From the NCBI GenBank assembly GCA_963813495.1, contig CAWEZC010000005.1, positions 434,001 through 498,000 of the forward strand: a stretch of 64,000 nucleotides of DNA, in the 5' to 3' direction. Origin of the DNA: JACVRW01 sp963813495 (lineage in GTDB: Bacteria; Actinomycetota; Thermoleophilia; Solirubrobacterales; Thermoleophilaceae). Below the pieces are notes generated by a model, which was not told where the DNA came from, ran no database searches, and saw only the letters and a list, made by a program, of their open reading frames with translations. A program made the translations under genes and the position numbers. This document shows positions 37,886-46,076 of this stretch, one piece after another. The first letter of the stretch is position 1, and each line of letters starts with the position of its first letter.

Positions 37886-38773
37886 ATGATCCCCCGCGCC
37901 TTGCTCAGGCGTCCCTTCCATCTTGGCCTGCTCGCCGCGCTCGTCGTGGCCCTGATCGCCATGCTGGCGCTGGCCCCCGGCGCCCTGGCCGACGCGTTCA
38001 CTCCCGAGTCGGGCGGCTCGCCCAACGCCGACGACATCGACACGCTGTACAAGCTCACGCTCTACATCGGGATCGTGGTCTTCCTCGGCGTGGAGGGCAC
38101 GCTGATCTACTCGCTGGTCAAGTACCGCGCCCGCCGCGGCGGTCCCGAGCCCGAGCAGATCCATGGCAACACGCCGCTCGAGATCGGCTGGACGGTCGGC
38201 GCGGCGGCTGTGCTCGTGGTGCTCACCGTGGTCACCTTCCTCTATCTGCCCGACATCGAGAACCCGCCACCCTCGGGGCCGAACGGGCTGCGGGCCGACC
38301 AGGCACGCTTCGCCTCGATCGACCAGCCCTCGCCGCCGCGCAGCGGCGGCCCCGTGCTGCGCCTGCAGGTTACGGGCCAGCAGTACCTGTGGCGCTACGA
38401 CTACGCGGGCCAGGACAAGCTCTACAGCTACTACGAGATGGTCGTCCCCACGGACACCACCGTGGTGCTCGAGGTCACCGGCTCGGACGTGATCCACTCG
38501 TGGTGGATCCCCAAGCTCGGCGGCAAGGTCGATGGCGTGCCCGGCCACATCAACGAGACCTGGTTCAAGATCCCCGCGGGCAGGGAGGGCACGTACTTCG
38601 GCCAGTGCGCCGAGCTGTGCGGGTCCAACCATGCCGACATGCGGGCCCAGGTGCGCGCCGTCACACCGGACGAGTTCGAGACCTGGTCGCGCGAGACACG
38701 GCGTGAGATAGCGGCCGCGGCCGGCGAGCTGGCTGAGCAGAACAAGCGGCGCGGGGCGAGCGAAGGGGAGTAG
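37886..38773 (+). CDS. ctaC: Cytochrome c oxidase subunit II
   Basis: A 295-residue membrane-anchored subunit that accepts electrons from cytochrome c at the CuA centre. A signal-like hydrophobic stretch (about 10-33) is followed by two membrane helices (about 55-75 and 100-122). The cupredoxin domain has HSWW (CuA His) and CAELCGSNHADM with both Cys, His and Met ligands. ATG at 37886 is preferred to upstream codons because of its AGGGAT site and hydrophobic N-terminus. First gene of ctaC-D-A-B; its stop TAG shares a base with the next GTG. No heme-c motif (CxxCH) is present. Confidence 0.95.
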   Translation: MIPRALLRRPFHLGLLAALVVALIAMLALAPGALADAFTPESGGSPNADDIDTLYKLTLYIGIVVFLGVEGTLIYSLVKYRARRGGPEPEQIHGNTPLEIGWTVGAAAVLVVLTVVTFLYLPDIENPPPSGPNGLRADQARFASIDQPSPPRSGGPVLRLQVTGQQYLWRYDYAGQDKLYSYYEMVVPTDTTVVLEVTGSDVIHSWWIPKLGGKVDGVPGHINETWFKIPAGREGTYFGQCAELCGSNHADMRAQVRAVTPDEFETWSRETRREIAAAAGELAEQNKRRGASEGE

Positions 38774-40479
38774 TGGAAGCAGGCAACGCGACAGCAACGC
38801 GGCGGAGCGCGCCGCCGGAGATCATCCTCCATGATCTCAAGGCTCCCCCGAAGGGCTGGCTCGCCTGGCTGACGACCACCGATCACAAGAAGATCGGGAT
38901 CCTGTACATCGTCACCGCCTTCGTGTTCATGCTGCTGGGCGGCGTGGAGGCGCTGGTCATGCGCCTGCAGCTCGGGCAGGCGGAGAACACGCTGGTGTCG
39001 CCGGAGACCTACAACGGCCTCGTGACGATGCACGGGACGACCATGGTCTTCCTCTTCGTGGTCCCGCTCATCGCCGGCTTCGGCAACTACCTGGTGCCGC
39101 TGATGATCGGGGCCCGGGACATGGCCTTCCCCAAGCTGAACGCCCTGTCCTACTGGCTCACGCTGTTCGGCGGGATCGCCTTCTACAGCTCCCTGTTCTT
39201 CGAGCCGCCGCAGGCCGGCTGGACCTCCTACGCCCCGCTGTCGGACGATCTCTACTCACCCGGCGGCGGGGTCGACGCCTGGATCTTCCTCGTCCACCTC
39301 ACCGGCCTCGCGTCGCTGCTGGGCGCGGTCAACTTCGTGGCCACCATCCACAACATGCGCGCGCCCGGGATGAGCTGGGGGCGCATGCCGCTGTTCGTGT
39401 GGACGATCCTCACCTTCAGCTATCTGCTGATCGCCGCGCTGCCCTGCATCGCCGCCGCCGTGACGATGCTGCTCACCGACCGCCACTTCGGCACCGCCTT
39501 CTTCGACCCGACCGGGGGCGGAGACCCGTTGCTCTGGCAGCACCTGTTCTGGTTCTTCGGGCACCCTGAGGTCTACATCCTGGTTCTGCCCGCCTTCGGC
39601 ATGATCTCGGAGATCCTGCCGGTCTTCGCGCGCAAGCCGATCTTCGGCTACAAGGCGATCGCCGCGGCCACCGTGGCCATCGCCTTCCTCGGGCTGCTGG
39701 TGTGGGCGCACCACATGTTCACCACGCCGACCGCCACCGTGGTGCTGGCCTTCTTCATGCTGTCCTCGTTCACGATTGCGGTGCCCACCGGGATCAAGAT
39801 CTTCAACTGGATAGCCACGCTGTGGCGGGGCTCGATCGTGTTCAAAACGCCGCTCTACTTCGCCGCCGCGCTGCCCGCGCTGTTCGTGATCGGCGGTATC
39901 TCGGGCATCCAGCTGGCCATCTTCCCCGTGGACTGGCAGCTCCACGACAGCTACTTCGTGGTCGCTCACTTCCACTACACGATCTTCGGCGGAGGCGTGT
40001 TCGGCCTCTTCGCGGGCCTCTACTACTGGTTCCCCAAGATGAGCGGGCGCATGCTCTCCGAGAGCCTCGGAAAGTGGTCGTTCTGGCTGATGTTCATCGG
40101 CTTCAACGTGACCTTCTTGATCCAGCACTCCGCCGGACTTTCGGGCATGCCGCGGCGCGTCTACGACTACAGCGACAAGCTGGGCGTCGAGGTGTACAAC
40201 CAGATCTCGACCTTCGGCTCGTTCCTGCTCGGAATCGGCGTGCTCGTCACCTTCGTGAACGTCATCATCAGCCTGCGCAAGGGCAAGAAGGCGGGCAACG
40301 ATCCCTGGAAGGGCAACACGCTCGAGTGGTTCACGAGCTCTCCCCCGCCGGCCAACAACTTCGACGTGGTTCCGCGCGTTCGCAGCGTGGAGCCGATGAA
40401 GGACATCCGCCGCGAGGTGGCGGCGGCCGCCAAGGCCGCCGAGACGAGCGCTCAGCCCGTGGCCACACGCGGCGTGTAG
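38773..40479 (+). CDS. ctaD: Cytochrome c oxidase subunit I
   Basis: A 568-residue catalytic subunit holding heme a and the heme a3-CuB site. Seen: MHGTTMVFLFVVPLIAGFGNYL (His ligand of heme a), WFFGHPEVYILVLPAFG (the CuB His and the cross-linked Tyr of A-type oxidases), LVWAHHMFTT (two further CuB His), and HYTIFGGGVFGLFAGLYYWFP (HFHYT gives heme a3/a ligands). The HPEVY motif and full length support an aa3-type proton-pumping enzyme. GTG at 38773 follows AGGGGAG closely. No subunit III (ctaE) lies within the cluster. Confidence 0.97.
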   Translation: MEAGNATATRRSAPPEIILHDLKAPPKGWLAWLTTTDHKKIGILYIVTAFVFMLLGGVEALVMRLQLGQAENTLVSPETYNGLVTMHGTTMVFLFVVPLIAGFGNYLVPLMIGARDMAFPKLNALSYWLTLFGGIAFYSSLFFEPPQAGWTSYAPLSDDLYSPGGGVDAWIFLVHLTGLASLLGAVNFVATIHNMRAPGMSWGRMPLFVWTILTFSYLLIAALPCIAAAVTMLLTDRHFGTAFFDPTGGGDPLLWQHLFWFFGHPEVYILVLPAFGMISEILPVFARKPIFGYKAIAAATVAIAFLGLLVWAHHMFTTPTATVVLAFFMLSSFTIAVPTGIKIFNWIATLWRGSIVFKTPLYFAAALPALFVIGGISGIQLAIFPVDWQLHDSYFVVAHFHYTIFGGGVFGLFAGLYYWFPKMSGRMLSESLGKWSFWLMFIGFNVTFLIQHSAGLSGMPRRVYDYSDKLGVEVYNQISTFGSFLLGIGVLVTFVNVIISLRKGKKAGNDPWKGNTLEWFTSSPPPANNFDVVPRVRSVEPMKDIRREVAAAAKAAETSAQPVATRGV

Positions 40480-40492
40480 CCTGGGTCGCCCC

Positions 40493-41452
40493 GTGGATGC
40501 TGCACCCTCCACCGGCTACCGGCGGCTCGTTCTCGCCACGCTGATCTCGACGTTCGCGCTGATCATCCTCGGCGGGATCGTGCGCGTCTCTGATTCCGGC
40601 CTCGGCTGCGGCCCGGCCGGATCGGGCTTCAGCGGCTGGCCCTTCTGCAACGGCGACGTCGTCCCGGGACTCGACCTCAACACGATTATCGAGTACGCCC
40701 ACCGGGCGCTCGCCGTGGCCGTCGGCTTCATGATCCTGACCCTGTTCGCTCTGGCCTGGAGGCGCCACCGCCGTTACCTCCTCCCCAGCGGCGCGCTGCT
40801 CGTTCTCGTGATCCTCCAGGGAGCGCTGGGGGGCCTGACCGTCGAGGAGAACCTCGAGGAGGCCTACGTGGCGGCCCATCTGGGCATGGCGATGATCCTG
40901 CTCGGGCTGCTGATCTACATGCGGCGCACGACCGAGGGGGTTCGCCCCGAGGAGGGCGGACCGCGGATCCGGCTTCTGGCCATCGCGGCCACCGCCGCCG
41001 TGTTCTGCACGATCGTGGCCGGCGGCTACATGGCCGGCACCCAGAACTACGGACGCGCGGACTACCAGCTCGGCCAGGGTGCCCACCACGCCTGCGGCAA
41101 GCAGTTCCCCACCTGCAACGGCGAGTTCATGCCCTTCGGCCGCGCCCAACTGGTGGACATCCACCTGACCCACCGGGCCTTCATGTACCTCGCGTCGATC
41201 CTTGTGATCGCGCTGGCCGTAGTCGCGCTGCGCCGCCGCGTGGCGGTGCGTTACGCCTGGGCACTGCTCGGGCTGCTCTTCGTGCAGGTGCTGGTGGGTG
41301 CGCTCAACGTGTGGCTGGACGAGTACGAGCTCCTCATACTGCTCCACCTCGCGCTGGGCACGTTGCTGTGGTCGGCGTCACTCGCGATCACGCTGCAACT
41401 CTCGCCCGCCCGGGTGCGCTCGCCCGGCCGCGCCGAGGCGGTGACCGCATGA
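40493..41452 (+). CDS. ctaA: Heme A synthase
   Basis: A 319-residue eight-helix membrane protein that oxidises the methyl group of heme O to make heme A for the adjacent oxidase. Seen: GLGCGPAGSGFSGWPFC near the N-terminus, a Cys pair in the first outer loop, His residues in EYAHRALAV, AAHLGMA, LTHRAFMY and LLHLALG for the heme groups, and a second Cys pair in CGKQFPTC. GTG at 40493 lies 13 nt after the ctaD stop. Its stop overlaps ctaB (ATGA), which makes its heme O substrate. Confidence 0.93.
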   Translation: MDAAPSTGYRRLVLATLISTFALIILGGIVRVSDSGLGCGPAGSGFSGWPFCNGDVVPGLDLNTIIEYAHRALAVAVGFMILTLFALAWRRHRRYLLPSGALLVLVILQGALGGLTVEENLEEAYVAAHLGMAMILLGLLIYMRRTTEGVRPEEGGPRIRLLAIAATAAVFCTIVAGGYMAGTQNYGRADYQLGQGAHHACGKQFPTCNGEFMPFGRAQLVDIHLTHRAFMYLASILVIALAVVALRRRVAVRYAWALLGLLFVQVLVGALNVWLDEYELLILLHLALGTLLWSASLAITLQLSPARVRSPGRAEAVTA

Positions 41453-42336
41453 TCGAGGCAGCAGCCGCACGCACCACCGGCTGGCGCGTCGTCGCCTCCG
41501 ACTACCTCGAGATGACCAAGCCGAAGGTGCAGTCGCTGCTGCTCTTCACCACGGTCACCACGATGTTCGTGGCCGGCAACCCGTCCCTGGAGCTGGTGCT
41601 CCTGACCTGCCTGGGCGGCGCGATGTCCGCCGGCGGGGCCGGCGCGATCAACCACTGCCTGGACCGCGACCTCGACCGGCTGATGGCCCGTACGGCCGAC
41701 CGGCCCGTGGCCTCGGGCCGGGTGACGCCTGCCGCGGCGCTGTGGTTCGGCATCGTGCTCGGAGCGGCCTCGTTCGTGCTGCTGGCGACGACCGTCAACC
41801 CGCTGGCCGCAGCCCTGTCCCTGTCAGGCCTCCTCGGCTACGTGTTCGTGTACACGCTCTGGCTCAAGCGCACGACCCCGCAGAACATCGTCATCGGCGG
41901 CGCCGCCGGCGCCGTGCCGCCGCTGGTGGCCTGGGCCGCCGTCACCGGCGAGCTCGCCGGGACCCCGCTCTACCTGTTCGCGATCGTGTTCTTCTGGACT
42001 CCGCCGCACTTCTGGGCCCTCTCGTTGCTGATGAAGGACGACTACGCGCGCGCCGGTGTACCGATGCTGCCCGTGGTGCGCGGTGAACGCGAGACGCGCC
42101 GCCAGATCCTGCTGTACACGGTGCTGCTCTACGCCGTCAGCCAGCTGCCGTTCTGCGCCGGCGCCTTCGGGGTGCCCTATCTGATCGCCTCGGTGGTCCT
42201 GGGAGGGCTGTTCATCTACGGAGCCGTACGGCTCTACCGGCAGGCCGACCGCCGCTCCGCGCTGCGCCTCTACCTGTACTCACTGGCCTACCTCGCGGCG
42301 CTGTTCGCCGCGATGGTGCTCGACGCGCGGCTGTAG
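41449..42336 (+). CDS. ctaB: Protoheme IX farnesyltransferase (heme O synthase)
   Basis: A 295-residue UbiA-type prenyltransferase that adds a farnesyl group to heme B. NHCLDRDLDRLMARTADRP (about residues 66-84) is the Asp-rich motif that binds the prenyl diphosphate through Mg, and WTPPHFWALSLLMKDDYARAGVPMLP the second conserved loop. About eight or nine membrane helices. ATG at 41449 overlaps the ctaA stop. It ends the rightward oxidase cluster and converges on the GH15 gene, with 92 nt between stops containing only a weak 5-bp hairpin (GCCCT-GGCG-AGGGC at 42343-42356). Confidence 0.95.
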   Translation: MIEAAAARTTGWRVVASDYLEMTKPKVQSLLLFTTVTTMFVAGNPSLELVLLTCLGGAMSAGGAGAINHCLDRDLDRLMARTADRPVASGRVTPAAALWFGIVLGAASFVLLATTVNPLAAALSLSGLLGYVFVYTLWLKRTTPQNIVIGGAAGAVPPLVAWAAVTGELAGTPLYLFAIVFFWTPPHFWALSLLMKDDYARAGVPMLPVVRGERETRRQILLYTVLLYAVSQLPFCAGAFGVPYLIASVVLGGLFIYGAVRLYRQADRRSALRLYLYSLAYLAALFAAMVLDARL

Positions 42337-42428
42337 GCCCGTGCCCTGGCGAGGGCTGAGCCGTCCCGCTCCCCAGCCGGCCCACCGCCCGACAAGGCGG
42401 AGGTCGCCGAGGAAGCCCGCAAGCGCCG

Positions 42429-44357
42429 CTAATCCACCGAGCGCTGGCGCGCCAGCTCCCGCTCCAGCGGCAGCTCGCCGGCTTCGAGCCCCTGCTCGGC
42501 CCGGATCACGTGCATGACGGCGTTGATCAGCGCCAGGTGGGTGAAGGCCTGCGGGTAGTTGCCGAGGTGGCGTCCGGAGCGGGGGTCGATCTCCTCGGCG
42601 TACAGCCCCAGCGGGCTGGCGTAGCCGAGCAGCTTGCCGCACAGGTCGCGCGCCAGGGCCACCTCGCCGATCTCGACCAGCGCGGACACCAGCCAAAACG
42701 AGCAGATCGTGAAGGTGCCCTCCTCGCCCGATAGGCCGTCGTCGGTCTCCTCGGTGCGATAGCGGAGCACCAGGCCGTCCTCGGACAGCTCGTCGCCGAT
42801 CGCCAGCACGGTCGCGCGGATGCGCTCGTCGTCGGGTGGCAGGAAGCGCGTCATCACCATCAGGAGAACGGAGGCGTCGAGGGCGTCGGTCTCGTAGTGC
42901 TGGGTGAACACGCCCCGCTCGTCGAGCGCGTTCTCGAGAATATCCGACTTGATCTCCTCCGCGGCGGACTGCCAGCGGGCTGCGAACTCGAGCTCACCCC
43001 TGAGCTCGGCCAGCCGCGCGCCGCGGTCGGCCGCCACCCAGCACATGAGCTTGGAGGAGGTGAAGTGCCGGGGCTGCCCTCGTACCTCCCAGATGCCGCG
43101 GTCGGGCTCGCGCCACTTCTCGAGCGCCATCTCGACCTGCCGTTTGAGGATCGGCCAGATCCGCTCCGGCAGGTGGTCGCGCGACTTGGTGTGGAGGTAG
43201 ACCGAGTCGAGCAGCGCGCCCCAGACGTCGTGCTGCTCCTGGTTGTGGGCGCCGTTGCCGATCCGCACCGGCCGTGAGTCCTCGTAGCCGGACAGGTGGT
43301 CCAGCGTGTGCTCGGGCAGGTCGTCCTCGCCGCCGATGCCGTACATGATCTGCAGCTGGTTCTGCTCCGACTCCGCCACGTCGGCGATGAAGTAGAAGAA
43401 GTCGTTGGCCTCCCAGTCGAAGCCCAGCGTGTACAGGCCCCAGAGCATGAAGGTGGCGTCGCGGATCCACGTATAGCGGTAGTCCCAGTTGCGCTCGCCG
43501 CGGGGCGTCTCTGGCAGCGAGGTGGTGGCCGCGGCCACCAGCGCCCCGGTGGGCGCGTAGGAGAGGCCCTTCAGCGTCAGCGCGGCACGCTGGAGGTGCG
43601 TGCGCCAGGGATGGTCGGGGAACTGGCCGTGGTCGAGCCAGTGCTGCCAGTGGTGGGCCGTCCAGACGAGGCGGTCGTACGCCTCCTCGTAGTTGGTCGG
43701 TGCCGGATGCTCGGACCAGGCGAGGGACACGAACAGGGTGTCGCCCTCCTTCATCAGGGTCCGGCCGGTGGCTCGCGGGCCCTCGAAGCCGATGTTCATG
43801 TCGGAGCTGAGCCTCAGCTCGACCTCGCAGCCGGCTTTGCACACACACTCGTGGTAGCCCGCCCCGCTGTACTCCCACTCGCCGTGAAGGCGCGCGTAAT
43901 CGAAGCGCGGCTCGCAGTCGAGCGTGACCTGGACCTCCCCGTTGACACAGCGGACGAGCCGCAGCAGGACGTGGTCGGCGTCGTAGTCGGTGGGTGCGCG
44001 GCGGTGGGTGTGCGAACGGTCATGCTCGTGGTGCCAGGGGCCGATCAGGAGGACGTCGCGCACGATGATCCAGCCGCCGCTCGTGCCCCAGCTCGTCTCC
44101 ACCACCATCGTCCCCGGCAGGTAGCGGCGCGCAGCCGGCACGGCGATGTCGGCGGGGCCGAGCCGGAAGGACCCGGCGTCGCGGTCCAGGATCGCGCCGA
44201 ACACGCTGGGCGAGTCGAAACGCGGCAGGCAGAGCCACTCGACGTTTCCGTTGGGCGCGATCAGCGCGCAGGTCTCGCAGTCGGACAGGAAGGCGTACTC
44301 GGCGATCGGCGGGAACTGCGAGGCGCCTGTCCCGCCCAGCGGGACCCATGTGCTCAT
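42429..44357 (-). CDS. Glycoside hydrolase family 15 (glucoamylase/trehalase-like)
   Basis: A 642-residue cytoplasmic protein; no signal peptide. N-terminal beta-domain starts with FPPIAEYAFLSDCETCALIAPNGNVEWLCLPRFDSPSVF, the typical GH15 pattern in actinobacteria; the (alpha/alpha)6 domain has RNWDYRYTWIRDATFMLWGL and SGEEGTFTICSFWLVSALVE, where the catalytic Glu lies. Actinobacterial members include trehalases that split trehalose as well as glucoamylases. It is the last gene of the pentose phosphate operon, ATGA-linked to pgl, so glucose it releases could enter glucokinase, encoded at the head of the same operon. Confidence 0.92.
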   Translation of the reverse strand: MSTWVPLGGTGASQFPPIAEYAFLSDCETCALIAPNGNVEWLCLPRFDSPSVFGAILDRDAGSFRLGPADIAVPAARRYLPGTMVVETSWGTSGGWIIVRDVLLIGPWHHEHDRSHTHRRAPTDYDADHVLLRLVRCVNGEVQVTLDCEPRFDYARLHGEWEYSGAGYHECVCKAGCEVELRLSSDMNIGFEGPRATGRTLMKEGDTLFVSLAWSEHPAPTNYEEAYDRLVWTAHHWQHWLDHGQFPDHPWRTHLQRAALTLKGLSYAPTGALVAAATTSLPETPRGERNWDYRYTWIRDATFMLWGLYTLGFDWEANDFFYFIADVAESEQNQLQIMYGIGGEDDLPEHTLDHLSGYEDSRPVRIGNGAHNQEQHDVWGALLDSVYLHTKSRDHLPERIWPILKRQVEMALEKWREPDRGIWEVRGQPRHFTSSKLMCWVAADRGARLAELRGELEFAARWQSAAEEIKSDILENALDERGVFTQHYETDALDASVLLMVMTRFLPPDDERIRATVLAIGDELSEDGLVLRYRTEETDDGLSGEEGTFTICSFWLVSALVEIGEVALARDLCGKLLGYASPLGLYAEEIDPRSGRHLGNYPQAFTHLALINAVMHVIRAEQGLEAGELPLERELARQRSVD

Positions 44358-45016
44358 AGCCGGGCTGCCGCCGGGGGGTCGAGGAGCACGATCACGCCGG
44401 CGTCGACCAGCGAGCCCGGCGCCATCGGGTCCGGGCGTCCCGAGAAGGCGTGGGCCACGGCGTGGGCCTTGTCCTCGCCGGTCACGAGGAAGACGATCTC
44501 CCGGCTCGAGTTCACCACCGGAAGCGTAAGCGTGACGCGGGATACCAAAGGCGCCATCCCCGGCGTCTCGACGCCTACCACGCGCTTCTCGCGCTCACCC
44601 AGCGCGGCATCGCCGGGAAACAGCGAGCAGATGTGGGCGTCCGGTCCGAGGCCCACGAGAATCAGGTCGAGCACCTCCATGCCCGCCTCGTCGAGCTTGC
44701 GCGCGTAGTCGGCTGCACCTTCCCCGGGGCCGAGCTCGCCGTGCATGCGGTGCACCGCGGCGCCGTGGATCTTCGACAGCAGCGCCTGCTCGACCATCCG
44801 GAAGTTGGAGTGCTCATGATCGGGTGCCACGCAGCGCTCGTCGGTGAACCAGATGTCGACGCCCGTCCAGTCCGTCCGGTGCTCGGCCACGCGCTGGTAG
44901 GCCTCGCGCGGCGTCGAGCCGCCGGTGAGCGCCACATGACCGGCGGCTGCCGACAGCAGCTCGACCGCCTGGCCGGCCGGATCGTCGGAGATCCTGAAGT
45001 CCGGCCTGGGCGTCAC
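44354..45016 (-). CDS. pgl: 6-phosphogluconolactonase
   Basis: A 220-residue enzyme that hydrolyses 6-phosphogluconolactone, between Zwf and Gnd in the oxidative pentose phosphate pathway. ALTGGSTPREAYQRVA binds the phosphate; DIWFTDERCVAPDHEHSNF is the family's core motif. The segment usually GMGxDGHxASLFPG reads GLGPDAHICSLFPG, an unusual variant that keeps the His. GTG at 45016 overlaps the OpcA stop (GTGA), and its stop overlaps the GH15 ATG. Confidence 0.93.
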   Translation of the reverse strand: MTPRPDFRISDDPAGQAVELLSAAAGHVALTGGSTPREAYQRVAEHRTDWTGVDIWFTDERCVAPDHEHSNFRMVEQALLSKIHGAAVHRMHGELGPGEGAADYARKLDEAGMEVLDLILVGLGPDAHICSLFPGDAALGEREKRVVGVETPGMAPLVSRVTLTLPVVNSSREIVFLVTGEDKAHAVAHAFSGRPDPMAPGSLVDAGVIVLLDPPAAARL

Positions 45017-46074
45017 GCCAGCATTGCCTCCGCGCAGGACAGTGCCCGCTGGTAGGCGGGATCGCGCAGGAGGGCCTGGCGGATGCCCTCGCCCAGGATG
45101 CCGCCCTCGCCGCGCGAGGCCCCGAGCACGGTCCAGCTGGACTCGTGACCGTGGCGATCGGTGCGCCGGGCAAGCAACCCGCCGGGGCCGCGGTCGAGCG
45201 AGATGCGCATGCCCGACGCCGTGCCGATCGCGATTCCCGCCAGCCCGGGGACGTTCTGCCCGGCGTCCGGCCTGAGCCCCAGCACCACATCCTGGCGCCG
45301 GCCGTGGGCCTTGCCGTGCAGCGCTCCGTCACCCGGCATGAGGGCGCCCGGCTCCCAGCCCAGGCGCGAGCACAGCCAACCGCAGAACAGCACCCCGGCG
45401 ATGCCCGAGTCGGGGCGATGGCGCACCTCGACATCGTCGATGCGGCGCAGCTCGTCGCGCCACTCGGGCGGATCGAAGGTCGCGGCCACGCGCTCGCGCC
45501 AAGGGGTTCCGCGCAGCCAGGCCAGGTCGACCACGTAGGCCTCCTTGGCCAGGTCGCGCGCGCGCCGAACCGCCGATGCGGGATCGGGCTCGTTGACGGA
45601 ATCGATCAACACGACCTGGGCCAGCTGCAGGAGCGCGTCCACCGCTTCGGGATGGCCATGGGGCGACCACACCACCGTCGCGAGGTCGGGTACCACCACC
45701 GGGTCGACGATCACGTCGAGCTTCTCGAGGTGATAGGAGCCGATGTCGATCACCACCCGCTCGCGTGACAGCGTGAGCTCGCCCGGCCGCGGCTCTTCCG
45801 CCGCCGTCACCGTGACCGTGGCGTCGATCGTCTTGCGCCCCTCCTCGACTGCGCAGAGGATGGTGCGCGAAGCGTGGTAGCGGCCGACCTGGTCGAGCCG
45901 GTTGAGGATCTCGCCCCGCCACTCCCGGTCCACCACCACCACCAGGTTGAGTACGCGCGCGGGTGAATGGCCGGTCTCGTTCATGAACTGCTCGCGCAGC
46001 AGATCGCGCAGCGCCACCTCGATCGCCGCGGGAGTGGTGTCCTGCTCCCTCCAGACGGCCCCCGTGTCGACCAT
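45013..46074 (-). CDS. opcA: Glucose-6-phosphate dehydrogenase assembly protein OpcA
   Basis: A 353-residue protein of the OpcA family, which in cyanobacteria and actinobacteria assembles or redox-activates glucose-6-phosphate dehydrogenase. ARVLNLVVVVDRE, RVVIDIGSYHLEKLDVIVDPVVVPDLATVVW and the later AYVVDLAWLRGTPWRERVAATF are typical of the family. ATG at 46074 starts 2 nt after the zwf stop and fits the family; open codons further upstream lie inside zwf. The two genes are always close in actinobacteria. It is one of the best taxonomic pointers here. Confidence 0.9.
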   Translation of the reverse strand: MVDTGAVWREQDTTPAAIEVALRDLLREQFMNETGHSPARVLNLVVVVDREWRGEILNRLDQVGRYHASRTILCAVEEGRKTIDATVTVTAAEEPRPGELTLSRERVVIDIGSYHLEKLDVIVDPVVVPDLATVVWSPHGHPEAVDALLQLAQVVLIDSVNEPDPASAVRRARDLAKEAYVVDLAWLRGTPWRERVAATFDPPEWRDELRRIDDVEVRHRPDSGIAGVLFCGWLCSRLGWEPGALMPGDGALHGKAHGRRQDVVLGLRPDAGQNVPGLAGIAIGTASGMRISLDRGPGGLLARRTDRHGHESSWTVLGASRGEGGILGEGIRQALLRDPAYQRALSCAEAMLA

Positions 46075-46076
46075 CG

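Noticed and set aside
42337..42428. After the ctaB stop the same frame stays open and reads a charged stretch ending EEARKRR before TAA
   Set aside because: No start codon exists in this frame after the stop and ctaB is complete; stop read-through would be needed, with nothing to support it.
42423..42450. GCGCC ... GGCGC inverted repeat over the GH15 stop
   Set aside because: Stem is only 5 bp with an 18-base loop; expected by chance in DNA this rich in GC.
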